From: Brevibacterium mcbrellneri ATCC 49030
Lineage (GTDB): Bacteria; Actinomycetota; Actinomycetes; Actinomycetales; Brevibacteriaceae
Direction: 5' to 3'
Length of the DNA stretch: 64,000 bases
NCBI RefSeq assembly: GCF_000178455.1
Contig: NZ_ADNU01000039.1
Span: 27,381 to 91,380 of the forward strand
The position numbers were made by a program, and so were the translations under genes. The notes beneath the pieces are model-generated. The model was not told the DNA's origin and searched no databases. It was given only the letters and a program-made list of their open reading frames with translations. Positions 35,224 to 43,004 of this stretch are shown one piece after another (positions within the stretch are counted from its first letter, which is position 1; every line of letters starts with the position of its first letter).

Positions 35224-35943
35224 ATGAACCTTAACTCCCACCTCGACTCAGCACCTTCTGTAGCACCAGAACGGCGCGAGTCCGGCGCCATGTCTATTGA
35301 GTACCTTGGAATCGCCGTATTAACAGCCGTTCTCATCGGTGGCATTATGGCGTTCCCCTACGCAAAACACTTAGTGCCTGGCACACAGGCCTCAGTATGC
35401 ACCGTCACCACTGGCGACTCCCGTCACGATGAAGACGGGGAGTGCAAAAACGACAACAAGACGTTCATCCAGAAAAGTCAAGCCCAGCCAATTCCTGATA
35501 ACGCTCCTGGCCCCGATGCCGCCGGCACCAAGGATCGCCAGGAGATCATCAAACGAGCAAACACATGGGTAGAACGCGGAGTCCCTTACTCACAGAGCGC
35601 CTACACAAATGACCCAAACGGCAAGCAGTACCGCACGGACTGTTCCGGTTTCGTCTCTATGGCATGGGGGCTGGATCAGAGCCTCACCACGGTGACACTT
35701 CCCACTGTGGCCCACCCGATTTCTAAAGACGAACTTCAGCCTGGTGACATTCTGCTCAAAGGCGGGCCAGGAAGTGGAGGAAACAATGGCCACGTTGTCA
35801 TTTTCAACGGATGGACCGATGAATCACGCACTTCCTACCACGCTCTCGAACAGGTAGGCGGCCAGGGAGCTATCTCGCGAACTATCTCTTACCCGTATGG
35901 AGCCGACTCATCATACGTTCCGTACCGCAAGAACGGCTTGTAA
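35224..35943 (+). CDS. Flp-pilin-headed NlpC/P60 peptidoglycan hydrolase
   Basis: 239 residues. A 21-residue leader with ERRES precedes G|AMSIEYLGIAVLTAVLIGG, which keeps Glu at +5 and the EYLG core of Flp. After the helix comes a Cys-bearing linker (VCTVTT...GEC). The C-terminal domain from about residue 100 is NlpC/P60: TDCSGFVSMAWGL with catalytic Cys140, GDILLKGGPGSGG and GHVVIFNGW with His190. The domain normally cuts gamma-D-glutamyl or stem-peptide bonds. Joining it to a pilin head is unexpected: it may open the wall for the fibre, act as an effector on neighbours, or both. Divergent from the 528-residue gene and followed 76 bases later by the toxin gene. Confidence 0.82.
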   Translation: MNLNSHLDSAPSVAPERRESGAMSIEYLGIAVLTAVLIGGIMAFPYAKHLVPGTQASVCTVTTGDSRHDEDGECKNDNKTFIQKSQAQPIPDNAPGPDAAGTKDRQEIIKRANTWVERGVPYSQSAYTNDPNGKQYRTDCSGFVSMAWGLDQSLTTVTLPTVAHPISKDELQPGDILLKGGPGSGGNNGHVVIFNGWTDESRTSYHALEQVGGQGAISRTISYPYGADSSYVPYRKNGL

Positions 35944-36019
35944 TCTCGCCACTTGCGATCGAATCCCCACTCAATCGGTATAGAAAAATCCACCCTCTAG
36001 TACTCAAGGATCCCCTCCC

Positions 36020-37000
36020 ATGAGCACGCTACGAACGCGCCTAAAAAACCTATCTCAGGGTGGCCAAGGCACTATTGAATACCTCGGAATTGGCGTCTTA
36101 ATCTCCGTTCTGATTGCGGCACTCGTCACGTTCCCTGTTGGTGACGCAATCGGTAAAGGGCTCCGAGGTGTGATCTGCCAGATCAGTCACTCGGCCCCGT
36201 CTTCTGGCACACTTGATGGCACGAACAGTAGAAATGCTTCTCCAGCTCCCACGCTCGCGGCCACAGTTTCAACGCCTAACTCAATAGAGATTCTGGCTGG
36301 CAACTGTCCGCTGGCGCATGAAAAGGCTGAGGCCAAAGCGGAAGCCAAAAGCGCAAAAGGCAAGAGCTCTGACTCCAAAAAATCTGACAAGAACTCCGGA
36401 AAGAGCGCAAACAAAGACTCAGGAAATTCAGGCAGCTCCAAGAGCGATTCTAAGAACGACAGTAAGGACAGCTCTAAGTCCGGCAAAAAGGATAGCCCAG
36501 TCAAGGGTGAGCCTATTGACGTGAGTCCGCAAGGCTTTGACGGTCCTTTTGTTCAAGGCAAAGACGGTTACGTCTATGACGGTGACGGAAACCGAGTCCC
36601 TTACTCGAATAAGAAGAAACGTCCAGAATACGGCGAGGGGCAGGTCGAGGCAGTCTGGAAACAGTCGCGTGACCAGCAACTGGAAGACATCAAGAACGGT
36701 GACTTGGAAGTCGACCAGAACGGCTTTGTTCCCACCAAACTCGAAAAAGACGAAATCTATGTCATCGACGTCGATGGAAACTGGCGCTCAGTCAAGTGGA
36801 AACCCGGTCAGAGTCGTGGAGGAAAGTGGGACATGGGCCACCGAGAGGGCCACGAGTACCGCAAGACTTACAAAGACTACATGTCTGGGAAGATCAGCAA
36901 GGACGAGTTCTTGAAGACATACCGGAATCCCAAGAATTACAAGGTCGAAGACCCCAAACGCAACCAGTCGCACGTCGACGAAGACAAATCAGACCAATAG
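36020..37000 (+). CDS. Flp-pilin-headed toxin with C-terminal GH-E nuclease domain
   Basis: 326 residues with AAGGA before the ATG. The leader ends LSQG and is followed by G|QGTIEYLGIGVLISVLIAA, almost identical to Flp. Then come two Cys (ICQISH and AGNC), and a Lys/Ser/Asp-rich spacer at about 105-165. The C-terminal domain at about 250-320 has KWDMGHREGHEYRKTY (GH at 273-274), FLKTYRNPKNYKVE and a final NQSH. These are the conserved residues of the GH-E family (HNH/Endo VII fold, PF14410), a nuclease toxin tip in polymorphic toxins. The whole protein follows the polymorphic-toxin plan: delivery head, spacer and toxic tip. The convergent ankyrin gene at 37082 is the expected immunity partner. 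Confidence 0.83.
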   Translation: MSTLRTRLKNLSQGGQGTIEYLGIGVLISVLIAALVTFPVGDAIGKGLRGVICQISHSAPSSGTLDGTNSRNASPAPTLAATVSTPNSIEILAGNCPLAHEKAEAKAEAKSAKGKSSDSKKSDKNSGKSANKDSGNSGSSKSDSKNDSKDSSKSGKKDSPVKGEPIDVSPQGFDGPFVQGKDGYVYDGDGNRVPYSNKKKRPEYGEGQVEAVWKQSRDQQLEDIKNGDLEVDQNGFVPTKLEKDEIYVIDVDGNWRSVKWKPGQSRGGKWDMGHREGHEYRKTYKDYMSGKISKDEFLKTYRNPKNYKVEDPKRNQSHVDEDKSDQ

Positions 37001-37011
37001 CAGGTAACAAA

Positions 37012-37056
37012 AAATGTGGGAGGGTATGCACTGCGCGTGCATGCCCTCCCACATTT
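37012..37056. terminator. Bidirectional terminator between toxin and ankyrin genes
   Basis: A 20-base stem (37012-37031 with 37037-37056) with one G-T pair and loop TGCGC. On the minus strand it is followed by a run of T, giving a good terminator for the ankyrin gene; on the plus strand it ends the toxin gene. Confidence 0.8.
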
Positions 37057-37081
37057 ATAGGCATGTACTCGTTTACAACGC

Positions 37082-37609
37082 TCAGTACCCTTTAGCCTTC
37101 AGAAATTCGTCAAGAACATCGAGCTTTCCCGGGCGCCCGTCAACATTCATCCTCAACCACTTCCCAATGGTATTGACCGGGTTATTCTCGTTAGCAGGTA
37201 GTTCCAGATCCAATACTTCTGACCCAAACAGTGCTTCGTATATTGGGCGACGTTTTTCGTCATCGTCAACTCGGATCACAATAGCCAACCGTAAAGGCAA
37301 TGATCCCCGACTTTCACGAAAGTTGACGTCCGCACCGCCGTCCACCAGGCGCTTGACCAGCTCACCGTCGCGCTCACCAAGGTGGCTGTTCCCGCCTAAA
37401 AGCAGTGACAGCGTGTTCTGGCCTTCTTCTACCGCACATGGGTCAGCACCTTTGTCCAGCATGTCACTGCTGATTCGAAAACGTGCGTCTGGATCATCAT
37501 TGGTAAGCGCAGCCATGAGCATGTCGGTCGCATCGTTGTTTTCAGTGTCAAAGACTTCACAAAACTCTTCGTAAGTACCGTTCCGGGCAACATACAACGG
37601 GCTCGCCAT
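37082..37609 (-). CDS. Ankyrin-repeat protein, probable immunity to the GH-E toxin
   Basis: 175 residues, cytoplasmic. Ankyrin-type helical pairs are seen: DMLMAALTNDDPDARFRIS-DMLDKGADPCAVEEGQNTLSLLL and LVKRLVDGGADVNFRESRGSLPL are the clearest (helix, GAD turn, helix). AAGGAG lies six bases before the ATG. Ankyrin proteins of this size are known immunity factors for nuclease toxins in actinobacterial polymorphic toxin loci. It faces the toxin gene and ends 26 bases from the shared terminator. Convergent rather than co-directional orientation means independent expression, which would protect the cell even when the toxin operon is silent. Immunity is inferred from context. Confidence 0.75.
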   Translation of the reverse strand: MASPLYVARNGTYEEFCEVFDTENNDATDMLMAALTNDDPDARFRISSDMLDKGADPCAVEEGQNTLSLLLGGNSHLGERDGELVKRLVDGGADVNFRESRGSLPLRLAIVIRVDDDEKRRPIYEALFGSEVLDLELPANENNPVNTIGKWLRMNVDGRPGKLDVLDEFLKAKGY

Positions 37610-37753
37610 TGTGACTCCTTAGGGATATAGGGGGTATGCATTCTTAACCATAGGGGCGCCCGCGCACACTTCTGCCACTAGCCACCGCTGGTTGATAGAC
37701 TTCACATGAACTGTGGCGGGTTTCCCGCCTCCCACCTGCATCCAAGGAGCACC

Positions 37754-38011
37754 ATGGGACGTGTAGTCGTCGAGGTCATGCCAAAACCTGAAATTCTTGA
37801 CCCCCAGGGCAAGGCAATTTCGCAGAGCCTGGAACGTTCAGGCGTGAGCGGTTTCGATGTTCGTCAGGGAAAGCGCTTCGAACTCACCATCCATGAAGAA
37901 ATCACCCCCGAGGTTCTGGAGCAGGTCAAGCAGGTCGCTCAGGACCTCCTTTCCAACCCAGTCATCGAAGATGTGGTGGGCGTTTATGAAGTCACCGGTG
38001 ATGCCCAGTGA
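37754..38011 (+). CDS. purS: Phosphoribosylformylglycinamidine synthase subunit PurS
   Basis: 85 residues from ATG 37754, with AAGGAG seven bases earlier; a longer frame from 37706 is less likely. Contains [18 protein letters not shown] and [13 protein letters not shown] with [13 protein letters not shown] near the end, the usual PurS fold. It bridges PurQ and PurL in the FGAM synthase complex. The stop overlaps the purQ start by four bases. purL lies 5.9 kb further on, so the complex is encoded in two places. Confidence 0.92.
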   Translation: MGRVVVEVMPKPEILDPQGKAISQSLERSGVSGFDVRQGKRFELTIHEEITPEVLEQVKQVAQDLLSNPVIEDVVGVYEVTGDAQ

Positions 38012-38766
38012 CCACCGATCAGCTCATTGGCGCGCCAGTCTCAACGACCTCGGCGCCCGAAGCCCAAGGCCTCCGCGTTGGTGTTGTGACTTTCCCTGGC
38101 TCTTTGGATGACCGTGACGCTGCGCGCGCTGTCGCGCTTTCCGGTCCCGAGGTCGTCCCGCTTTGGCACGCTGACACCAGCTTGGCAGAGGTCGACGCGG
38201 TAGTCCTGCCAGGCGGGTTTTCCTATGGCGACTATCTGCGTTGCGGGGCAATTGCTGCACGTTCGCCTATCATGGGCGCGATCGTTGACGCCGCTAAAGG
38301 TGGCATGCCAGTTTTGGGTATTTGCAACGGGTTCCAGATTCTGTGCGAATCGAGCCTGCTTCCCGGCGCGCTGGTGCGTAACGACCACCGGCAGTTCATC
38401 TGCCGTGACCAGAAACTGCGGGTAGAAAACGCGAACACCGCGTGGACCAATTCTTATGAGCAGGGCCAGGTCATCACTGTTCCACTCAAGAACGGCGAAG
38501 GAGGCTACCAGGCCGACCAGCGCACGCTTGACGAACTTGAAGCTGAAGGCCGGGTGGTGTTCCGCTACGAGGGCTACAACCCCAACGGTTCCCAACGTGA
38601 CATCGCCGGTATCACCAACGCTCAAGGTAATGTCGTTGGCCTCATGCCGCACCCCGAACACGCTGTTGAGGCTGGGTTTGGTTCAGCCGTTGGGAGCGAC
38701 ATGGGCGCTGGTGTCGACGGCCAGGGGTTCTTCACCTCGGTCATTGCGCACTTGGCCCGGGCGTAA
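38008..38766 (+). CDS. purQ: FGAM synthase glutaminase subunit PurQ
   Basis: 252 residues starting at GTG 38008 in a four-base overlap with purS. A class I glutaminase: [12 protein letters not shown] holds the catalytic Cys, and MPHPEHAVE holds the His/Glu pair. [18 protein letters not shown] and [19 protein letters not shown] are standard PurQ signatures. It supplies ammonia to PurL for FGAM formation (step four). The first 20 residues, before VGVVTFPGS, are longer than in some homologues. Confidence 0.95.
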   Translation: MTTDQLIGAPVSTTSAPEAQGLRVGVVTFPGSLDDRDAARAVALSGPEVVPLWHADTSLAEVDAVVLPGGFSYGDYLRCGAIAARSPIMGAIVDAAKGGMPVLGICNGFQILCESSLLPGALVRNDHRQFICRDQKLRVENANTAWTNSYEQGQVITVPLKNGEGGYQADQRTLDELEAEGRVVFRYEGYNPNGSQRDIAGITNAQGNVVGLMPHPEHAVEAGFGSAVGSDMGAGVDGQGFFTSVIAHLARA

Positions 38767-38830
38767 GCCCGCGTACCGCACGCAAGCGTAAACCGGCGCG
38801 CTCAACTGAGCGTCAACCAGGAAGGAGACC

Positions 38831-39994
38831 ATGAAAGAAAGTCCAGCACTCACAGACCTTGTTGTTTCAGGCGTGTTCATCTCAACAGAAGCTCAGTGGG
38901 TTTTTGAACGCACCACCGCTAATTCCGAATACGACTGGAATGTGGACTTTTCCGACGCTCCTCTCATCGCGCTCTCTGGTGAGCACGGGTTTACCGGTCG
39001 CCCCCACATGATCGGGTCTACCGACTCCAACTACGGCTCCTTCCGTTGGGGTTGGTCGCCGGATAACGACTGGAAAGAACCCGCGATCGCGCTTTCCCGC
39101 AAAGTGCGCGAATACGGGGCTGAGCACCAGATCCCAGAACTCACCGACCCAGAATTCGACACGCACGACGACCAAGCTCTGCGCATAGTCATCGCCGCAA
39201 AGGTCATTACCGGCCACTTGTTCCACGTCCCGCTTCCCGTGGGACCGGCGACCGCATGGCTCATTGTGGATGCCCCGCAATTGCAGCTGGGTGAGCCTGA
39301 AATCCGGCCGGTTGTGAAGGCTTTGGCCGCCGGCTTGTCTGTCACCGACATCCGCAACCACCGCACGGCCATCCAAGAGTACGGGCGCCTGCGTGGCTTC
39401 CACGTCGTTGAGAATGGCGACGGCTTGCGCATGCTGTTAAAAGACGGTTCGGCAGACCTCACTTTCGACTCTCTCAACCGTCTTACCAACTGCCAAGTGT
39501 CCCAGCCGCTCAGTGATGAGGCTGCGGAGCAGCTCACTGCCGCTGGGGCCGCTGAACCCCAGTTGGTGCGCGTTGAGGTTGAGGACGCACCACCCGTTGA
39601 GCAGTCGCAGGCCCCCACCGCCGAGGTGGCTCCCCAGCCAGAGCCGAGTGTCACCTCGGGCGCGGAAGACTCCGCGGAACAGGTGCTCCCGCAGACGGCT
39701 GCCGTGGAAGACGAAACCGTTGGGGACGTCCCCGTCCAGGAACCCGCCGCCGAGGTCGTCGAAGAACCGGCTGCGTCCGTGCCAACCGAGCCCGAGGTCG
39801 TCGAAGAACCGGCTGTTGCAACGGCAGAGCCCGAACCTGTTGCTCCGCGTGAGGCCGAACCCGCTGAACAGCCCGCGGTTAAGGCAGAACCTGCGGTTAA
39901 AGAAGAACCTGCGGTTCAAGAAGAGCCTGCACCGGAGCCAGAGAAGCCGAAGAAGAAAAAGAAGGGCTTCTTTGGCCGACTGTTTGGTCGCTAA
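38831..39994 (+). CDS. DUF6882-like protein with long Glu/Pro/Val tail and basic end
   Basis: 387 residues, GGAAGGAGACC before the ATG. The first 240 residues are a globular domain with GSTDSNYGSFRWGWSPDN and VRIVIA-type strands; the GSFxWxW pattern resembles DUF6882 but the match is tentative. From about 245 to 370 comes a low-complexity acidic segment with repeats such as EVVEEPA and AVKEEPAVQ, then a Lys-rich amphipathic end KPKKKKKGFFGRLFGR that could bind membrane or nucleic acid. It lies 64 bases after purQ and ends at a bidirectional terminator. Possibly carried on the purSQ transcript. Role unknown. Confidence 0.65.
   Translation: MKESPALTDLVVSGVFISTEAQWVFERTTANSEYDWNVDFSDAPLIALSGEHGFTGRPHMIGSTDSNYGSFRWGWSPDNDWKEPAIALSRKVREYGAEHQIPELTDPEFDTHDDQALRIVIAAKVITGHLFHVPLPVGPATAWLIVDAPQLQLGEPEIRPVVKALAAGLSVTDIRNHRTAIQEYGRLRGFHVVENGDGLRMLLKDGSADLTFDSLNRLTNCQVSQPLSDEAAEQLTAAGAAEPQLVRVEVEDAPPVEQSQAPTAEVAPQPEPSVTSGAEDSAEQVLPQTAAVEDETVGDVPVQEPAAEVVEEPAASVPTEPEVVEEPAVATAEPEPVAPREAEPAEQPAVKAEPAVKEEPAVQEEPAPEPEKPKKKKKGFFGRLFGR
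39750..39815 (+). repeat. Direct repeat in the acidic tail
   Basis: A 24-base unit at 39750-39773 is repeated at 39792-39815, encoding the EVVEEPA motif. Shorter near-repeats (AVKEEPAVQ) follow at 39890-39925. Confidence 0.7.
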
Positions 39995-40007
39995 AGTCGC
40001 GTGATGA

Positions 40008-40050
40008 AGGGCCGGGGATGCCACTGCGGTGGGCATGCCCGGCCCTCTTA
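40008..40050. terminator. Bidirectional terminator
   Basis: A GC-rich hairpin pairs GGGCCGGG near 40010 with CCCGGCCC near 40038 and continues with ATGCC/GGCAT past one mismatch. It ends the gene at 38831 and, from the other side, the reading frame that closes at 40064. Confidence 0.65.
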
Positions 40051-40063
40051 ATAGCGTTTGCTT

Positions 40064-40375
40064 TTATTGAGGGTTGTTACCTTGTCCGCCCTTGTTGAAG
40101 CTCGGGGGTTGGGTGTTGGTGCCGTTCACGTGTGGCTGATTCATCTGTGGCTGTGCGGGGTTTGACGGGTGAGCCTGTGGCTGATTCGCCTGGTGCTGGG
40201 GAGCACTGCCGTGCTGTCGCACCTGCGGTGGGTGAACGTGCTGTTACTGTGGAGGGTTAGCATTGCGCTTCTTGTTGGACGTCACAATCACCACAATGGC
40301 AACGACGATGATGACTGCTAGCCCAAAAACAATCCCGGGTGCCAGGATCAGGAATATCGGGAACGACATACTCAC
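40064..40375 (-). pseudogene. Small membrane protein with Gln/Pro tail, interrupted by one in-frame stop
   Basis: From GTG 40375 (AGGAG six bases before) the frame gives a membrane helix, roughly FLILAPGIVFGLAVIIVVAI, a KKRNANPPQ turn, and then TAA at 40246-40244, so the intact product is only 43 residues. The same frame continues for 59 further codons, all Gln, Pro, Asn and His rich (QHVHPPQVRQHGS, ANQPQAHPSN, NQPHVNGTNTQPPS), and stops at 40064, right beside the terminator at 40008-40050. Composition, frame and terminator position say that the original protein had about 103 residues and a CAA or CAG codon became TAA. Stop read-through or sequencing error are alternatives. Confidence 0.65.
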
Positions 40376-40396
40376 GGTGGACTCCTACATAAATTC

Positions 40397-40546
40397 CTAC
40401 TGCGTGGTCGAGGTGGCTTGGCCGGTCTGTTCGCATGAGTCACAGAACGGGCTCGTATCAAGTTTCGCACAATTTTCGCACCGATGGAACTGTTTGCGAC
40501 AACTTTGATTTGCGCAGTTAAGGAAAATGGGCTCGTGCGGCCTTCA
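40397..40546 (-). pseudogene. Remnant of a TrhO C-terminal zinc module
   Basis: After TGA at 40546-40544 the frame reads EPIFLNCANQSCRKQFHRCE followed by a pair of CxxC-type motifs and stops at 40397. The intact neighbour trhO (40729) ends with the same block: [20 protein letters not shown]. No start codon precedes the remnant in its frame. The fragment is in a different reading frame from trhO. It most likely arose by partial duplication of the trhO 3' end. Confidence 0.7.
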
Positions 40547-40549
40547 GTC

Positions 40550-40678
40550 CTACCCCAGCTTTTCGACGAACCACACCCGGCTCGTGTCGTGTGGCAAGTA
40601 CTTCACGGGGTGAATCTGACCTTCTGCGAACTCGCTTTGGTTCCACGTAGTGAAGCTGCATTCAAGGATTGTGGCCAT
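40550..40678 (-). CDS. Possible 42-residue ORF between trhO and its zinc remnant
   Basis: An ATG at 40678 opens a frame of 42 residues (MATILECSFTTWNQSEFAE, then ...SRVWFVEKLG) ending at TAG 40552-40550, in frame with the zinc remnant that follows after a second stop. There is only AAGG, too close to the ATG, as a ribosome site. No similarity to TrhO or any family is recognised. It may be the N-terminal part of a decayed small zinc protein whose stops are secondary mutations. Confidence 0.3.
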   Translation of the reverse strand: MATILECSFTTWNQSEFAEGQIHPVKYLPHDTSRVWFVEKLG

Positions 40679-40728
40679 GCCTTGAGAAGCAGTCAGGAGT
40701 TGTTGGCGTAACTGTGGGTCCGGTTTGG

Positions 40729-41637
40729 TTACTGGGCGGCTACAGTATCCAATCCCGCTTCTACACAGTCATCGCAGTACGGGTGTTCGTTGCGTTCCGT
40801 GCAGTCTTCGCACCGCAAGAACTGTTTGCGGCAACTCAAGTTTGCGCAGTTCACGAAGATGGGTGTGTGGGTGCCACAGGAAACGCATGTGCCCAACGAC
40901 TCTGCACCGTCACCAAACTCCATGTGCATGCGCTTGTCGAACACGTACAGCGATCCGTCCCACAGGCCTGAGTTGCCGTAGGTCTCGCCGTAGCGCACGA
41001 TTCCGCCTTCGAGCTGGTACACCTCTTCAAAGCCACGGTTTTTCATGAGCACGCTGAGTACTTCGCAACGGATTCCGCCGGTGCAGTACGTGACGACTGG
41101 CTTGTTTTTGAGGTCGTCGTATTTGCCGGATTCGATTTCGGCAATGAAGTCACGTGTGGTTTCAGTGTCGGGCACAATCGCGTTCTTGAACTTCCCGATC
41201 TGCGCTTCCATCGCGTTACGCCCGTCGAAGAACACCACGTCGTCTCCGCGTTCTTCAACCAGTTTGTGAAGCTCACCAGGCTTGAGATGCACTCCCCCAC
41301 CTTCAACGCCTTTGTCTGTGACCTTGATTTCTTCAGGCCGTGTGAACGTCACCAATTCTGGGCGCACTTTCACCGACAGGCGCGGAAAGTCGTTACCCTG
41401 ACCGTTCGACCACTTGATGTCTGCCTTTTTAAACGGCGCGTAGCTCTTGGTGGTCCGCACGTACCGCTTCACATCGTCGATGTCTCCACCCAGAGTCGCG
41501 TTGATGCCGTCTGGTGAAATGATCACGCGACCCTTAAGGTTGCAGTTTTCAGCCAGGGCAAGTTGCCACAGTTTGACCGCTTCGGGGTCGGCTAGCGGAG
41601 TAAAAACATAAAACAGAACAATCTTCGTGACGGACAT
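40729..41637 (-). CDS. trhO: tRNA uridine(34) hydroxylase TrhO (rhodanese family)
   Basis: 302 residues. The N-terminal acylphosphatase-like domain has [20 protein letters not shown], and the rhodanese domain has [15 protein letters not shown] and the active loop [11 protein letters not shown]. The C-terminal extension carries a Cys cluster ([32 protein letters not shown]), probably zinc binding, as in longer homologues. TrhO makes 5-hydroxyuridine at tRNA position 34 using prephenate or oxygen depending on the type. The gene is monocistronic here. A decayed copy of its zinc module lies immediately downstream. Confidence 0.92.
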   Translation of the reverse strand: MSVTKIVLFYVFTPLADPEAVKLWQLALAENCNLKGRVIISPDGINATLGGDIDDVKRYVRTTKSYAPFKKADIKWSNGQGNDFPRLSVKVRPELVTFTRPEEIKVTDKGVEGGGVHLKPGELHKLVEERGDDVVFFDGRNAMEAQIGKFKNAIVPDTETTRDFIAEIESGKYDDLKNKPVVTYCTGGIRCEVLSVLMKNRGFEEVYQLEGGIVRYGETYGNSGLWDGSLYVFDKRMHMEFGDGAESLGTCVSCGTHTPIFVNCANLSCRKQFLRCEDCTERNEHPYCDDCVEAGLDTVAAQ

Positions 41638-41770
41638 GCCCCAATTTTATCGCCTATGGGTGAAACGATGCGCTCGGCTTAGGCAACCGGGAGACATACC
41701 GATCCACGTCCCTAACACGTAGCATAGAACACGATCCCCATACTCCCACCCACTTAGGAAACCGATTCAG

Positions 41771-42337
41771 ATGAGAACTCTCGTATTTAAGCTCAGAGGC
41801 TTATCCACGATCATCGCATTGCTAAGCTCGTGCGGATTGGGAGGCGCAGGCACTTCCAAAGAAGCTACAAATCCGAATATACAGCGCATATACGAAGGGC
41901 GTATTTCGGTCGAGGTTCCGAAAGAGTGGACACAGACTCCCGACTTTAATCCCACTCTCAATGGTTTCACAACCTCTTGGGCAAATTCTCAAGAAGATCC
42001 CACTGACATCGTCCGGATGAGTTCGGATCAGGGTCAGGGGCCCAATGCAGAGGCCACTATGGGGTACTTTGAAGCGAACGCAATGTTCAAATCAACACAC
42101 GGACCAGATTTCAAACTGGGCAATTCAAAAGACCTCGACATCAAGAACGCCACCCAAGCAAAACTGACCACTTGGACAACCATTGACAAGTCTGGTCGCA
42201 CTGTACAAGGCGCGTGGGTGTTCGTGTCCGCTGAGGAAGATCCAGCCGTGGCTGGCGTCGAAATTATGGCACTAACGCTGACTAAAGACGAAATTAATAA
42301 CATGGTTGATTCCATCCAGTTCGACCCAACGAAATGA
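41771..42337 (+). CDS. LpqN-like lipoprotein (tandem copy 1)
   Basis: 188 residues. The signal ends ALLSSC and is followed by a short Gly/Ser linker. The mature domain has ISVEVPKEWTQTPDFNPTL, then ADIVRMSSDQ-type and GAWVFVSAEEDPAVAGVEIM blocks, ending DSIQFDPTK. It is the first of two tandem copies with equal length; the copies share identical stretches in signal and C-terminus at DNA level. The same family is at 9688 and 32799. Role unknown; lipid-linked outer domain. Confidence 0.8.
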   Translation: MRTLVFKLRGLSTIIALLSSCGLGGAGTSKEATNPNIQRIYEGRISVEVPKEWTQTPDFNPTLNGFTTSWANSQEDPTDIVRMSSDQGQGPNAEATMGYFEANAMFKSTHGPDFKLGNSKDLDIKNATQAKLTTWTTIDKSGRTVQGAWVFVSAEEDPAVAGVEIMALTLTKDEINNMVDSIQFDPTK

Positions 42338-42437
42338 CCATGGCGAACTCTATGCGCAGGAACGCCAAATAAGGTCTGAAGAAGCCGAGCAGGAAATGGA
42401 TTGGCAGACTCTCACCAGATTTAGGAAAGAAACCAGA

Positions 42438-43004
42438 ATGAAAACTCAAGTGTTCAAGCTTTTAGCTTTATCCACGATCATCGCATTGCTGAGCTCGTGC
42501 GGGATTGGTGGTTCCAGCGACACTGACGAACCCGCGGAATCACATGGGCAGCGTGTGTCTGAGGGACGTATCTCAGTAGTCATCCCTAAACAATGGGCTA
42601 AGAACCCCGATTTCAAACCCACACTCACTGGATTCACCGGCTCGTGGGCTAACTCACTCGAAGAACCAACCGACATTGTTCGGATGAGCTCCGATCATGA
42701 AAAAGGCCCAACAGCTGAAGCAACAATGGGATACTTCGAAACCAATGCGCAGTTTCGGTCGACGTATGGGCGCGAATTCAAACTAGGCGAATCCAAAGAT
42801 CTTGAAATCGAGAACGCTACTGAAGCGAAGCTCTCCACCTGGACAACTAACGAAAAAACAGGCCGTACTTTGCGTGGTGCTTGGGTGTTCGTTTCGACCG
42901 ATGGCGATAGCGCGGTGGCTGGCGTCGAAATTATGGCGCTGGAGCTATCGGATGAGGATATCAACGCTATTATTGACTCGATTCAGTTTGACCCAACGAA
43001 ATGA
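42438..43004 (+). CDS. LpqN-like lipoprotein (tandem copy 2)
   Basis: 188 residues from the ATG at 42438; a longer frame from 42306 overlaps the previous gene and lacks sense. The signal ends ALLSSC exactly as in copy 1, with ISVVIPKQWAKNPDFKPTL and GAWVFVSTDGDSAVAGVEIM. The stop overlaps the thioesterase start by four bases (ATGA). The same overlap pattern follows copy 1 but leads only to a 12-codon mini-ORF, so duplication included the first bases of the downstream gene. Evolutionarily recent duplication. Confidence 0.8.
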   Translation: MKTQVFKLLALSTIIALLSSCGIGGSSDTDEPAESHGQRVSEGRISVVIPKQWAKNPDFKPTLTGFTGSWANSLEEPTDIVRMSSDHEKGPTAEATMGYFETNAQFRSTYGREFKLGESKDLEIENATEAKLSTWTTNEKTGRTLRGAWVFVSTDGDSAVAGVEIMALELSDEDINAIIDSIQFDPTK

